Assembly (NCBI RefSeq): GCF_011075055.1
Contig: NC_058149.1
Span: forward strand, 2,393,830-2,457,829
Source of the DNA: Mangifera indica
Taxonomy: Eukaryota > Streptophyta > Magnoliopsida > Sapindales > Anacardiaceae
DNA length: 64,000 bases
Direction of reading: 5' to 3'
The translations under genes were made by a program, and so were the position numbers. The notes under the pieces are model-generated. The model was given only the letters and a program-made list of their open reading frames with translations. It was not told the DNA's origin and made no database searches. Of the stretch, positions 27,370 through 40,042 are shown piece after piece; within the stretch, counting starts at the first letter, position 1, and every line of letters starts with the position of its first letter.

Positions 27370-28459
27370 TGTAGGGATTTTAGGTCGTTAATAACCAACA
27401 ATGTAGGAAAATTTAAAAATTTAAAAACCAAACCAATTTTGGAACCTCAAACTAGGATACTTATTTTAGACATAAAATTCATAAACATACAAAAAGACTT
27501 ATGATATTTTAAAGTTATACCTATGTTGATGACTCCTTTAAACTTCACGTGGCTTGAGACATTACACTATCCAACCCTCAAGAGTAGATGCCTTGGTATC
27601 CATGCAGAGCACAAACACAAAAGAGGCAAATCTAGGTGAAGAGGCTACTAGGGCTCTTAACTAGAAACTTTATGTTCATAGGAGAACAAGTTGTATGGCT
27701 AGGGTTTTGAAAATAAACCTCTGTATTCATTTAGATGCAAATGGATGCCTTTATATAAACAATTAAAGTTTATGCATGATTGGAAGTCCAACCATGCACT
27801 TTTTCTCCATAAGACTCATGCACGATTGACACCACTTATGAGTGCCAGCGGACACATCACCTTTTGCATGGTGTTGATCGATAACATGCATGTGTATGGT
27901 CGATACCTACTCCGCAAATTATGGTGGCATGTTAGATAACATCAAATCATACCCATACCTATACGAGATAGTTTGATGATTTTAAGTCAAAGGATCACAT
28001 GCACTCATGATATTCAAAAGTTTTATTCCATAGACACTAGAGTAATCATCCATATGGATATCATTTAGTCAGGTTAGTCTGGTGAACACGTCTAGAATGT
28101 GCATCTATGTGTTACACCAATATGTTTACAATAACTTTGATGTGTGAGACTTGTTGTCACCTTTTAGTGGAGTCACTCAACATGATGATAATTTTATCAT
28201 TATCACATGTGCCCTAGTTCATTGTAATGTCGAAATTATAGATATTTCTAGAATAACCATTTAATGTATACATAGGCTTCTCACAATCATTCATCTGATC
28301 CCCTTGTCATTGTTCTTCCATTTTGAGGCATGTTATTCATACAATTATATAAATAAATGATATATAAATTGAATAACAAGAAATCCTTTTTTAATAGTTA
28401 ATATAAAATTACAATTATAAATGTCAAATGCAATTGACTCTAAGACACCTACCGTAACA
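27370..28459 (-). repeat. 5' LTR of E1, internally deleted
   Basis: From TGTTACGGTAGGTGTC (28459) to ..TAAAATCCCTACA (27370) on the - strand, 1090 bp. Compared with the 3' LTR, the segment equal to about 20430-21045 is missing at ~27925. TATATAAAG lies at 27749-27757. Confidence 0.88.
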
Positions 28460-28872
28460 CTTACATTATCGTCTCCCAAATTTTGAACATGTGTTATGCC
28501 TTGAAGTTTGATAAAATATTTTGGAGAACAAAGTAGAGAATATTTTGGAAGTTTTATGAATTGTTGGATGCTTACTTTTGGATTATCAGTTTTGTTAAAT
28601 AAGGTATTATTAAATAGATTGCAATTTTGGTATGTGAGATATTTTGTCATGATCTAATATATTGGTAACCCTAAAAGCTAGACCAAGGAGTGAGTTTTTC
28701 TTTCATTTTTATACAATAACACTTAACTTATTTTCTAATTAGTGGTCACATAACAATTGAGTACTCAAAACTTGGTACACATAATATTGCTTTTTTGGAA
28801 ATCTATGGATGTGAAGTATAAGCTTCGCAAATTAGTCTCTTATACGACAGCGTGAAGTTAAGATATTTCAAA
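28460..28872. other. Spacer between E1 and repeat unit 3
   Basis: AT-rich, with no recognisable genes or element ends. An open frame at 28345-28650 straddles the LTR border and has no family resemblance. Confidence 0.5.
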
Positions 28873-29296
28873 GACTTGCACTATTTTCTTATTCTCCTTT
28901 CTATTTAAATGATAATTTTTGACACAAAAACAATTAAAATTTATTAATTTAATTTCTCTAAAGCATTATGTGGGTCAAATTTCGATACTAAAGGCTTAAA
29001 ATTTTTTTGGCAAAGAAGAGAGATTTTAACAATAAGAGTAAGAGTTTAAAACCCTCCTATGATATTTCAAGCTAAAGTTTTTATTTACTTGATACAGTGG
29101 TTATGAGATTGGTCATTGATCTATGGTTTTACTTGTTTGGTATGGTCGGTTCAACTCTGAATGGATGGTTTGACTCACATAAGGTTTTCTTACTACCAAA
29201 GAAAAAATTAGGTGCTAGTAAATGATGAGCTAAATTATTCAGATAGAAAGGTGAAATATTTTATTTAATTATTTAGTATGTTTGCATAAAAGCTTT

Positions 29297-31031
29297 TGTC
29301 AAGATAGTGCCTTAGAGTCAATCAATTTTGTATTAGTGTAAATTGTAATTAACTCATTTATTATTTATAAAGGTTTTTATTATTTATTTATATTAGAGTG
29401 TATTTAATATGTTTGTAAAAATAATATCTTTATAAGGATAGAACTATGACGAAGGGATTAGACATATGATCATGGGAACCTTACAAACATATTAAGTGGT
29501 CATTTTAAAAACGTTAATAATCTTAACATTACTTTGGCCAAGGGCACATTTATGGAGATGAGATTATTATAGTGTTGAACAAATTCACTGAAAGGTAGTG
29601 ACAGTTCTCACGTGTCGAAACTGTTAATCGATAACTTAGAGTAACACATGAATATATGTTTTAGGCATGTTCATTGGATTGACTTGACCTAAGGATTTTT
29701 GTATGAATGGATGCTTCAATGTCTATGGAATAAATTATCTAACTCATCGATACATGTGATCTTTCGATTTGAGGTTACAGGATCGTTTCGTATCAGAATG
29801 GATATGGTTTGACACCATCTAATGTGCCACCATAAAAAGGATAACCATAAAGGTGGTGATTAGGTATACTGATATTTGTAGGGAGGCTATGGTGAATTAA
29901 TAAAAGATTTATAACTCTCAAATATAGGAGAAAATATCTTAAATAAGAATACTAAAAGACATTGATGATTACTTGAAAATGTGGCCATAGTGGGATTGGG
30001 TCAAAGTCTGATCAAAATCATTCAGTTATTGATGTGTATTAGTTCATATCGAGGAGTCATTAAGATAAACACTTATTTGTGTCTCATATTTGAGAGATAT
30101 TGATTGATGAAGGGATTATATTATAGTAATCATGAAGTTGACAAGACTTAAGAGTTGTTTATTAACACTCTATTGATTGGGTGACCATGATGTCTTACTA
30201 GAGGCCAATCTTGGTCTGTATTTGAATTGATTTGAATCTAGATGCTATCAACCTAATAAAAAGCTTTTGTGTCACACATTTATAAAAGTTTTCAAATTCT
30301 CAAGGAAGTTTGGATTATCCAAGATTATGGGTTACACATTTATTAGAGTTATTCAAATTCTAGAGGCATATGATTATCTTAAATGGATTCAATCTGGATT
30401 TTGGATTGAGGGTTTTGGAGTGTTTGGGTTTAAGTAAAATTGGGAATGAAAGAGGCTTATCTAAAAGGATTGAATTTAGTTTGTTTGACTTTTTCATTGA
30501 CCATAAACAATCACCCATGCCTCTTGAACAACCGTGCATGGTGAGTCAAATTAGGATAAATTTTTTTCCAAATATGTGCACGAAGATCTGGATAAATCAT
30601 AGATAATATGGGATAAGGATTAAGGACAAATGGTTGTGAATCCATAATGAACATCTGTTGGTGGTATCTTTATAAATAAAGACATGACTTCACAATTTCA
30701 CATCTTTACACACAAAACCAAAGATGAACACATGCCACCTTAGACACTTTATTCGTGTGTCACATCCTAGTAGACTTTTATTCATGTTTTTAGCCTTTTT
30801 TTGTATGTACTCTTTGGGGATACGAAGATGTCTCCCTATTATCAGTTGGCAAGTGAACCTATTGCCATGAAGAGATTGAAGGAGCCTCCAAACATAGGTA
30901 TTATGCTGTATAAACACTCCATGGTTGCATTGCCATGTTCATGAATATTTCTTATAAATTTTAAATTCCCTTTAGTTTTAAATTACTTTCGTTACTCTTG
31001 CTAGTTTCCAGAGACCTGGAAATTACCTTTA
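29297..31031 (+). mobile_element. Solo copia-type LTR in unit 3 (1.7 kb)
   Basis: Starts TGTCAAGATAGTGCCTTAGAGTC and follows the LTRs of E1/E3 and 42940-44656 through their first half (for example 'gaac.atgacgaagggat', 'gtaacacatga'). Unit 1 is uninterrupted at this point (3478-3495). The flanks GCTTT (29292-29296) and GTTTT (31032-31036) fit a diverged 5-bp duplication. No internal domain remains. The 3' half differs from the E1 LTR, so it is a subfamily; the right boundary is inferred from unit 1. Confidence 0.72.
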
Positions 31032-31366
31032 GTTTTATCGTTTCAACATTATTTCCATGAACAATGTAGCCAACATAAAAATTAAGGTAAATGGCTAAAT
31101 GCTATAAAGTTAAAAAGACATAAAGACTGATTTGTTTTAGAACTTAGAGTTTGAATTTGGAATCTTATGGAACCAAGTTTAGAGCAATTTTGTAATATTG
31201 ATTCACTGTATTAGACAGTATTTTGAACAGTTTTGGAAGGCAAATTAAATAGTGAGTGAATAGTGAATGAGATGAAGAAGCAACAACAAGAGAATGATTT
31301 TGGTTACAGTTTCTAGAGCACAAATGATAAAAGCTTCTGTACGATTATAATTTGCAAATGGTTTAA

Positions 31367-31986
31367 CGGTCAAGAGACTATTTCTGACACAAGCTTTATT
31401 AAAATGATAAGTTCTCGTTCTAAGTCATCACTCACTTTTGTTACTGAATTCGGTTAAGTGAAACAACAATGGTCATTTTACATATATCTTTCCATTTTCA
31501 TTTTTGTTTTTCTTATTTTTAAAATTTTTCTTTTCAAAATTTTAGGGGGTAAACATAATTTTTAAAACTATTAAAGGTGTTAATTAAATTTTAGATGTTT
31601 TTGAAAATTTGAAAAAAGTTCAGGGATATAATTAAAAATTTTAAAATTTCAATATCTTTCAATAGTTTAAAATATGATATTTATATACTCAAAAGATTTA
31701 TCAAAATATAACATTTTAAAATTGGTTAGAATTTTTATTTTTTTAATAGATTTAAGTGATAAATTTTTAAACAGATAACAATACGTTGATCATTTGATAT
31801 TTATACATGTTAAGTTAATGAAAATTTTATAATTTTAATAAAAGAACAAAAAAAATTATTTTCAATAAAACTTAACCAATAAATCTTAATAGAGATAGAT
31901 GATAGGTGAAAATTTAGTCTTTTAAAATTTTAAAAATAAAAATTTGTCATTTTATCAAATCTTGGTTACAGTTTAATGATTTAGCC
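31367..31986. mobile_element. Mutator-type foldback element copy 3, diverged (620 bp)
   Basis: Interrupts unit 3 where unit 2 reads 'caaatggtttaaaatgggg' (10412). The flanking 9-mers are ATGGTTTAA (31358-31366) and ATTGTTTAA (31987-31995). Ends 'cggtcaagagactattt' and '..aatgatttagcc' are poor but recognisable versions of the GGCCAAAAGACTATTT terminus. Confidence 0.65.
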
Positions 31987-34900
31987 ATTGTTTAAAATAG
32001 AAAACACTGTGCGAATTCATTAGAACAAAAAGCCCACAAATTTATTTTCTTTTTTAAATCTCAATTACTTATGGTTGCCAAGATTTTCACAAGCAAGAAA
32101 ATTAATTTAATTATATGTCATAGATGCTCTACTCTTTACTTCTTTGCATTAGATTCCTTGCCTCATATAAGGTGCAAAATTACTTTCTTTTTTAATTGTA
32201 ATAGCTTGGTAACAGAGGAAAATTAATTATCCTTTTATTTAACATGCCAAATCACGATATCCCGGTCAAAATTTGATGAAACTACATGTTCACATTTTAA
32301 GCTTGAAGAATCCATTTTTATCCGTTTTATTAATTTATTAATAAAAATAAAATCCAATAAATCTATTTATAAAATTAATGCAAAGATTAAAATACTCTTT
32401 TTTTTTAATTGAAGTCCAATAACATTTTCCCCCAAAAAAAAATTATGAAGTTTCTAACTACCATTCACGCCCCACCATCATCCCTTTCTTGTAAACCACC
32501 ATCACCACCACCCACCTTGCTGCGATTTTCATTTGCTTTACAATCTTCAACAACTCAAAAATAACTTATATATGGAGTCAAAAAGCCCTAATCAATTGAC
32601 TTCCAAGTCTTGCTCAGGTTTGCCAACCGAAAATCTTGCTTTCTCTCCCTGGTTTTTTCTCGATGAATTAGGACTGGATTTATCTAAAAAGAAGGCTACT
32701 GTGGGTATTTTTCAGTGACCGACGAAATGAGAAATGAGAAGAAAAAAAGATGGGGAGGAAAAAGGAAAAATATATAATAATTAAGGTTAAAATATAATTT
32801 GTTTATACAAATTGGGTATATGTGATATTAACCCTATTATATGTTGCACAAAATGACAAAAAAATATTCTTTAACTGTTAAACTAAAATACAACTTTAAC
32901 AGAAAATAGTCATTTGACTAATTTAATAATTTATATTTAGCATTGTGTATCAAAGCACAGATTTGTATTGGTATAGGTTACAACTGATGATTGGGCATCA
33001 ACCAAAAATATGCCAAATTGAAGTAAACCTGAAATTCTCCTGCCAATATGAATTATACTCTTTTTTAAGATTTTGTTTTCAGAGATATCCCTATCCATTC
33101 TTTTGGGCATTTATTAAGATGTTTTCAATTCTTTATAAAAGTAGGTTCCATGTCTACTCTTGTTAGATAAAATTCCATTAATTATAATTCTCCTGGATCC
33201 ATCTAAGTTGACTTTAAACACAAATTTGATAAAATTGCTACTTTCATTATAATTAAAGTATGTAGGGTCATCACTCTTTTTCCTAAAATTAAAATTTGAG
33301 AAAAAAGAGAAAAATCTATCAAAGAGTAAATAAAAAGCACAAGCAGAATAAATTCGATTGGAATCGGTTACCATCTATTTAATCTGGTTATGCTGTAGGC
33401 CAATAGACCATTTTCCATCCATGGTTTGTTGATATCATAAGTTCCCACAATTTAAGTTTTAAAATGTCAAATTTTAATCAGTCATCAATTTCTATTAATG
33501 AATTTTGTTAAATAAAAGAATTAAAAAATCATTTTGCAAATTTTTTTTTTAAAATTTTGGCCCTCTTATTTTTCTTATTTGTTTCGTTTCCTTCTTATTC
33601 TTTTTATGTTTATTTCTCTTTTTATTTTTTTGTGTTCCCTGTTTAAAAGTTTAAGGGTAAATTGTATTTTTTAAAAATATCAGGGCTGTTAATAAAAAAA
33701 TTAAGGGGTTTTGAGAAATTTGAAAAAAATTTAGGGTGTTTTTGAAAATTTAAAATTTCAATGTACCCCTCAATAATTTTTATATTAACAGTTACACTCT
33801 TAAATAAAATAACCAAAATACAATATTTTAAAATAAGTTAGAGTTCCAATATTTTTGAGGAGTCTAAGTAACAAATTTTAAACTGATAAAGATATTTTAG
33901 TAGTTTGATATTTATATTAAGTGTTAATAATAGTTTTGTAATTTTAATAAAAAAACAAAATATTCATTTACAACTGTGGGTCAATAAACTCTGTTACAAT
34001 AGATCAAATTAAGACGTTATAAACTACCCCTTCCAAGTCTATTTATAACAAAATTCACATTTTAAAAGAAATAAAGTTGTTTCGTATAAGACTTAGACTC
34101 GTCTTTCCTCTACTTTTCGATGATGAAATATGATTACTTAGAAAATCTGCATACGTTAGAACAACACAAAGCTAAGCTAGACCAGGAAATTGTATCATTG
34201 GAGAGAGGAAACAAGTTGATGAGATGGGTTTCAATAGTTAAAAGAATAATATTATATATAAACATAAATTATATAAACTTATTAATATAACCTAATGTAG
34301 TGATATCTAATTTGATAATTTTAATATGAAAAAATAAATAGTTACATCATAATTTTATTAAGTTTATATCTAGCTGACAGTATAATGGGAGATTAAATTT
34401 CATTAAAATTGTTAAGGATCGATGCCACTACCATAAACAGAGACATTTTGGATCATGTTTTAGCGAATAGTCTCTCGAAGTTTTGTGTCATCTTTACATA
34501 TATACATATGTTTATTAATTACAGCCATTTATAATATTATATAGAAAAATTAATTAGAATAGTCTATTTTTATAGATTATTTATATAGTCAAGAAATATT
34601 TGTTTTGTCCAAAATGCTTAACTCCAAAATATGTGATGAATAGTGGCTAGGTGTGATGAATAGTAATTAAATGTGATGAACAATAATTAGACATGATGAA
34701 CAATGACTAGGGTTGATCGTATTTACTGGGTTTTTCATGTTCAAACTTTCGATTGATGGAAAATCTATTATTTCCCAAGAAAAATAAACAGTTTTTACAT
34801 ATAAATCAAACTTTATTATAACTAATGAGCCATTTCCATAAACTAACAGTGATTTTTCTTGTTAATTTATTTACCGTTTTAACTGAATTTTATTTTAAAT

Positions 34901-35401
34901 TTTGGATGAAAAAATGTTTTAAGGCTAATGTTTTTAAGGTCAAGGATCAGGGCAACAAGAATATTAAATTGGGGTATTGGCTATACGCATATAATCCATA
35001 AAAAACTTGTTAAAATTGTTTAGATGCATTGAAAACAACAATAGAACCAATAGTCAAACTGATTACTTCGTTAATTCACAGTTTAATTGGTTCAACCTAT
35101 GGTTAGATTCGAATTGAGTTTGTTCAAGCTTGACTCAAACGAGCTTAGCTCAAGCAAGCTTGAGCTCAAACCTGAGATTTAAATATTTTTAAATTCAAGC
35201 TCAAACTTAAGTTTTAAAGGTGTTCGACTTGTTAAACTCATGAACTTGAAAAAATTTGATACAAATTAACTAAAATAATATCGTTTTGACTAATACATAT
35301 TAAAACAATATTGTTTTACTTAAATCAAACTTAGGTTTGACTCCTTTCAAATGAGCCAAGTTCAGACACTTTTGAAGTAGAGTTGAATTTGAGCTCGACT
35401 A

Positions 35402-35485
35402 CACTTAAGTCAATTCGAGCTCGACTTCACTTAAGTCAATTCGAGCTCGACTTCACTTAAGTCAATTTGAGCTTGAACTCGACTT
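35402..35485 (+). repeat. 26-bp tandem repeat, three copies
   Basis: Units start 'cacttaagtcaattcgagct'. Copies 1 and 2 (35402-35427, 35428-35453) are identical and copy 3 is diverged. Unit 1 has one equivalent at about 8755. Confidence 0.9.
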
Positions 35486-36928
35486 AGCTTGAGTCTAGTT
35501 GTAGTTTAATCAACCAATTTCAATCTAAGCCACTATAAATGAATAAATGATCATAAATGATTGAATTAACAATTTATAATATTATTAAATTATTCATTTA
35601 ATTAATATGAGTATTATCTATTAAATATTTCTAAATTTACCACTATAAAGGGTCAGTACAACTTTAAATTTATTTATTTACACTAATAATACAATGTACA
35701 ACATTAAAGTACAAATAATTTACAGAAATTCCATTTGATTCATCTTGGGTTCTTGAGTCTAAATTTTAATAGCACAAGCCCTTCTGCATCTACAACCAAG
35801 TATGTATAAAATTTTTTATAATAAGAAGTTTCTATATTACTTATATTTGACTCTTGAGATATCAGAAGCATGTATTCACTTTTAAAGAAAAGTTTGATCC
35901 TAGTTTTAAGTTTGATTTTAAATCCTTTTAATTTTAATATTAAATAAAAGAGTATGTAAACTTTCAAGTTAGATGAAATCATATTTATTGAGTTTAAACA
36001 ATATTTTTTGGTTAACTGATTTTCATTGTGTTTGACCAAATTTTTAGTTGGTCAATAATTAAATAAAAACTAGATTGGATTAGGGATCAACTCTCAGTTG
36101 AATTGGCTAATCCGATTTGGTTTTGAAAACACTAAAAAATAGATTATTTTAATTAATTTTCTTATTTTATGCACGCACATATATATTTTCGATTTTCAGC
36201 TAGAATTTGCCTCAACTTTCTCTATTTTTGATCCGAATCTACCTTAGTCAAGGTCTATGTTGTCTTCCACACAATTGGAGATGTTTAGTTAGCTAGCTAG
36301 CTATATTAATCTTACCTCTTGTAAGCCTTTCTAACTCAATCCCCACCTTAACATAGAATATAGGGGTAAAATAGTCTTTTTACAATGTCTGAATAGGTGT
36401 CACTAGCCCATGGTCATCATTAATCTAATTAAGCCTATAAACAGACACACATTTTGCTATGAACGAGTGTTTACCCTCTTGTTGACTAACGGTCTATTAA
36501 CTTTTGACTAACGTCGTTAAGTTTTTAATGTTTGTTCCTCTTTTAATGTCATTGTTCATCATACAATGACATGAACATACATTCATCTTGTACCAAATGA
36601 CTATTCATGTCTTATCCCTAAAAAGAATGTGCTTCTCGTGAGTGTCTAATTCAACTTATGTTTTTGGCATGCAAATCTAGAAATTAGAATTTATTTAATT
36701 ACAGAAACTTGTAAAATAAGCTTGGCAAAACTTACACTTTCTTCTTCTTCTTCAATTTTTTTAAATTATATTTTTTCTGCAAATATATACCTGATTTTCA
36801 TGGCATTTCTCTGTTGGATTTTGACCTGAAAATCATACATCAGGACCAAAAAAAAGAAGAATTTATTAATTTTATTTCTCTAGAGCACTATGTGGGTTTA
36901 GATTACAATGTAACTATTATTTACATAA

Positions 36929-37856
36929 GGCAAAAGACTTATTCCCACATAAGGTTTGGTGAAATCTTAAACTCTTATCCGTTAATTTTCAAAACTTAAA
37001 TACCCAATTTTATATTAAATTTTACTGTTAAGTATTAAAATATTGTTTAACTAAAAATATAAAAAAGCTAAAAATTTATTATTTTTTCCTTTAGGTTAAA
37101 AAATTTAATAATTTTTTCCCATCCAAGGTTTGGAAAGTGATCATTTTCCCCCTAAGGTTTTAATTTTTTTCCTATATTTTATGACGAGCTTCTCTATCAC
37201 CATTGCCATCATCGTCAATCTCTTTCTCCTAGTACTCTCTCTCCCTCTCTGGCACTCCCTATCCCTTCAGACGTTGTCAATGATGAACAACAGCTGGATT
37301 TAAAATCCATAAGTGGGTTTCAAATCGAATGACCAACCATCATTAGGGCTAGGTTTCATCCGTCGTCTATCTTAGTTCATCTTCCAGCATCCGTCATTTT
37401 CCTTTTGTGTGTCAACCGTCACCTTCCTTCGTGCGTTGTCCGTCATCGTTAGGGTTGAAACCCCTTCACAGGTTTTAAATCTAGCTACTGTTTGTCGTTG
37501 ATTGTGGAAATTAGTGACATTTGGATGGAGATGGAGTGTTGGAGAGGGAGAGAGAGTTGGGAGGAAGAGATCGACAACGATGGCAATGGACAAGCTTGTT
37601 GAAAAATCTAGGAAAAAAAATTAAAACCATAGCGGGGAAATGGTCTTTTTTAAATTTTGGTTGGGGAGAAATTATTAGATTTTTAAATTTAGAAGGAAAA
37701 ATGTGATAAATTTTTATTTTTTTATATTTTTAGTTAAATGATATTTTTATCTTTAATCTGAATTTTAAGAGAATAGTGGATACTTGAGTTTTTTAAAATT
37801 AATAGGTGAGAGTTTGGGGTTTCATTAAACCTTGGTTGGGAATAACACTTTTGGCT
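36929..37856. mobile_element. Mutator-type foldback element copy 4 (928 bp)
   Basis: Ends GGCAAAAGACTTATTCCCAC and ..GGGAATAACACTTTTGGCT; inverted similarity continues for ~80 bp. The 9-bp target duplication is TTTACATAA (36920-36928) / TTTATATAA (37857-37865). Unit 2 keeps the empty site 'tatttatataaacgcc' (10167) and unit 1 'acttatataaaggc' (3376). The interior 37170-37620 is rich in G+C, with 'ccgtca' and 'ctctctccctctct' words. No transposase. Confidence 0.85.
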
Positions 37857-38169
37857 TTTATATAAATGCTTAAAATTTTGTTGCCACTAAGAGATGAGCT
37901 GATTATGGACTTAAAAGTTTATATAAATTTTGTAATATTGATTCACTGTATTGGATAGTGATTTGAACAGTTTTGGAAGGAAAATTATATAATGAGTCGA
38001 CAGCGAAAGAGATGAAGATGCGGCAGCAGGAGAATGATTTTTGGTTGCAATTTCTAGAGCACAAATGATGAAAAGCTTCTGTACGATTATCATTTACAAA
38101 TGGTTTAAAATAGAGAACCTCGTGCGAATTCATCAGAAAAAAGAGTCCACAGGTTTGGGTTTCTGTTTT

Positions 38170-39235
38170 TTTGGCCGCAACACTGTTTCCCACTCAAGGT
38201 TTGCTTAAATAACAAGTCCCGTACGTAAGTTTTGAAAAGCCAAATTCTTACTTATTATTCAAATCCGTTACAGAATTCCATTAAGTGAAAGGTCAAGAAA
38301 GTAATTTTACATAAATTTTTCTATTTTCTCTTTTTTCTTTATTCTTTTTAATTTTTCTTTTCTTCTTTATTTTTTCTATTCTCTCTTTTTAGGAGATAAA
38401 TGTAATCTTTACAAATATTTGGGTGTTAATGAAATTTTTAATTGGGGTTTTGTATAATTGAAAAAAATGTAAGGATGTTTTTGAAATTTTAAAATTCAAA
38501 ATGCCCCTTAAGAGTCTTAAAAATGACTGTTACCCTCTAAAAAAGGGTAAAAATATAACATCTTAAAATTGATTAGAATTTTAATATTATTTAAAAGTTT
38601 AAGTAAAAGTTTTTTTAAACTGATTGATAATTTGACATTTATATTAAGTGTTAATAATAGTTTAATAATTTTAATAAGAGTAACTAATTTTTCCAACCTA
38701 AGGTTTGGTCTAAATACACTTTCCACCCTTAATTTACACAAATAACATTGTCCCCCCAAACTCAAAATTTGTTGAAAAAACTAACGGTGTAAGGGTAAAA
38801 TAGTAATTTTATTATAGTAACTTTAAAAATAAAAAAATAAATTTCAATTAGATCAAATGTTTTGAACATGATAATTTAACTATTAATAAAATATTGTTAT
38901 ATTTTATTCAATTTTTTTGGAGTGTTATGTTATTTTTGAAACTATGAGTGGTAAAATGATTTTGCAAAAATGTCCAAAGGAACTCTAAGCTTTTTTACAA
39001 ATTTCTAATAACCTTGTCAAAACTTTTTAAAGACCCCTAATATTTTCAAAAGTTATAATTTATTTCTTAATATACGATTGTATGATAAAACATTTTTATC
39101 TATAAGAAAAGATTAAAAAAAGGTAAAAGTGAAAAGAAAAGAAAATATTTGACTTATTATTAATGTGGATATTTAAAGGTTACTTATAATTTTATTAATT
39201 TACGATTATATGATAATTTTCAAAAATAAAATAGG
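38170..39235. other. Foreign segment replacing part of unit 4
   Basis: Where unit 3 reads 'cacaagcaagaaaattaattt' (32091), unit 4 has about 1.07 kb of AT-rich sequence. It contains two starts of the foldback-type terminus ('ggccgcaacactgtttcccactcaaggttt' region at 38173 and 'ttccaacctaaggtttgg' at 38693) and ends near 'ataggccaac' (39232). It may be two overlapping or truncated foldback copies plus a deletion of host repeat sequence. Confidence 0.5.
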
Positions 39236-39983
39236 CCAACTTAATAAGGTATAAAATCACTTTCTTTTCTAATTGTAATATGTGGGTAGTAGAGGAAAAT
39301 TAATTATCCTTTAATTTAATAGGCCAAATGACTATTGCCCACCCAAAACTTTGACAAAATAACTATTTTTCATCCTTCAAGATTGAAATATCATTTTTTT
39401 CACCCATCTCTTTAATTTGTTAATAAAAACCGTTAGAAGTATTTATAGAATTAATGAAAGGACAAAAATACTCTTTTTTTCTTTATTGGAGATGAATAAT
39501 GCATTCCCCCAAAAAACTTATGAAATATCCAACTACCACCTAAACCCTCCATTTCAAACCTCACCACTATCCCTACCCCATAAACCACCACCAATCTCGT
39601 GACACCCTCAAACCACTGCACCCCACCTTACCACCATTTTCACTTGTTTCACAATTTTCAACAACACAAAAGTAACTTATATATGGAGTCAAATTAAAGC
39701 ACAGTTGTTGGTAACATGAGCCCTAATCTAGTGACTTCCAAATTTAGTTCAAACATGCAAATCCAAATCTCACTTTCTCCGTGTTTTTCGATAAATTAGG
39801 GTTGGGTTTATCAAAAAGGAGGCTAATGCAATTTGTGGGGATAATAACCGAAGAAAAAGAAGAGAATGCATCAATGGTGGAGATCAAGGTGGTGACTTTC
39901 ACGAAGATGGAGGTCATAGAGGAAGAGGCTTTGAAAAGTTTGGTGGAATTCTTATTTTCTTAATATTTGACAAAATTAGGATA

Positions 39984-39986
39984 ACA

Positions 39987-40019
<33 letters not shown>

Positions 40020-40042
40020 GTATATATATGTGTGCGTGTGTG
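39984..40042 (+). repeat. (ACAT)n and TG-rich microsatellite in unit 4
   Basis: About eight ACAT repeats followed by TATATG/TGTG words. The related position in unit 2 (11100) has only 'tgtatacacacgctc'. Confidence 0.9.

Larger units (their letters stand above)
19869..28459 (-). mobile_element. Decayed Ty1/copia LTR retrotransposon E1
   Basis: Order in - strand sense: 5' LTR (27370-28459), primer binding site (27356-27368), long leader, gag, protease region, integrase, reverse transcriptase, RNase H, purine tract, 3' LTR (19869-21582). Integrase before reverse transcriptase marks Ty1/copia. Every domain is split by stops and frameshifts. The LTRs are unequal (1714 and 1090 bp) because the right one lost ~600 bp near 27925. 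Flanking 5-mers differ (AATCT left, CTTAC right), so no target duplication is visible. The lineage inside Ty1/copia is not certain. Confidence 0.88.
28873..36656 (+). repeat. Non-coding tandem unit 3
   Basis: Matches unit 1 block for block, starting a little inside its left end ('cttgcactattttcttattctcc'). Landmarks recur at 31275, 32085, 32990, 34375 and 34625. The right ~2 kb (34610-36656) matches unit 1's 7940-9908, including the AGCTCGAGCT-rich stretch and the lead into unit 4. Much of the 'tggcctactgaaaatgatg' block is deleted at 34190. It is interrupted by a solo LTR (29297-31031) and a foldback (31367-31986). Confidence 0.8.

Noticed and set aside
28460..28480. Similarity of E1's right flank 'cttacattatcg' to its internal 'cttgcattatagcc' next to the 3' LTR
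   Set aside because: Could hint at a recombinant or tandem element, but only about eleven bases agree, so chance cannot be excluded.
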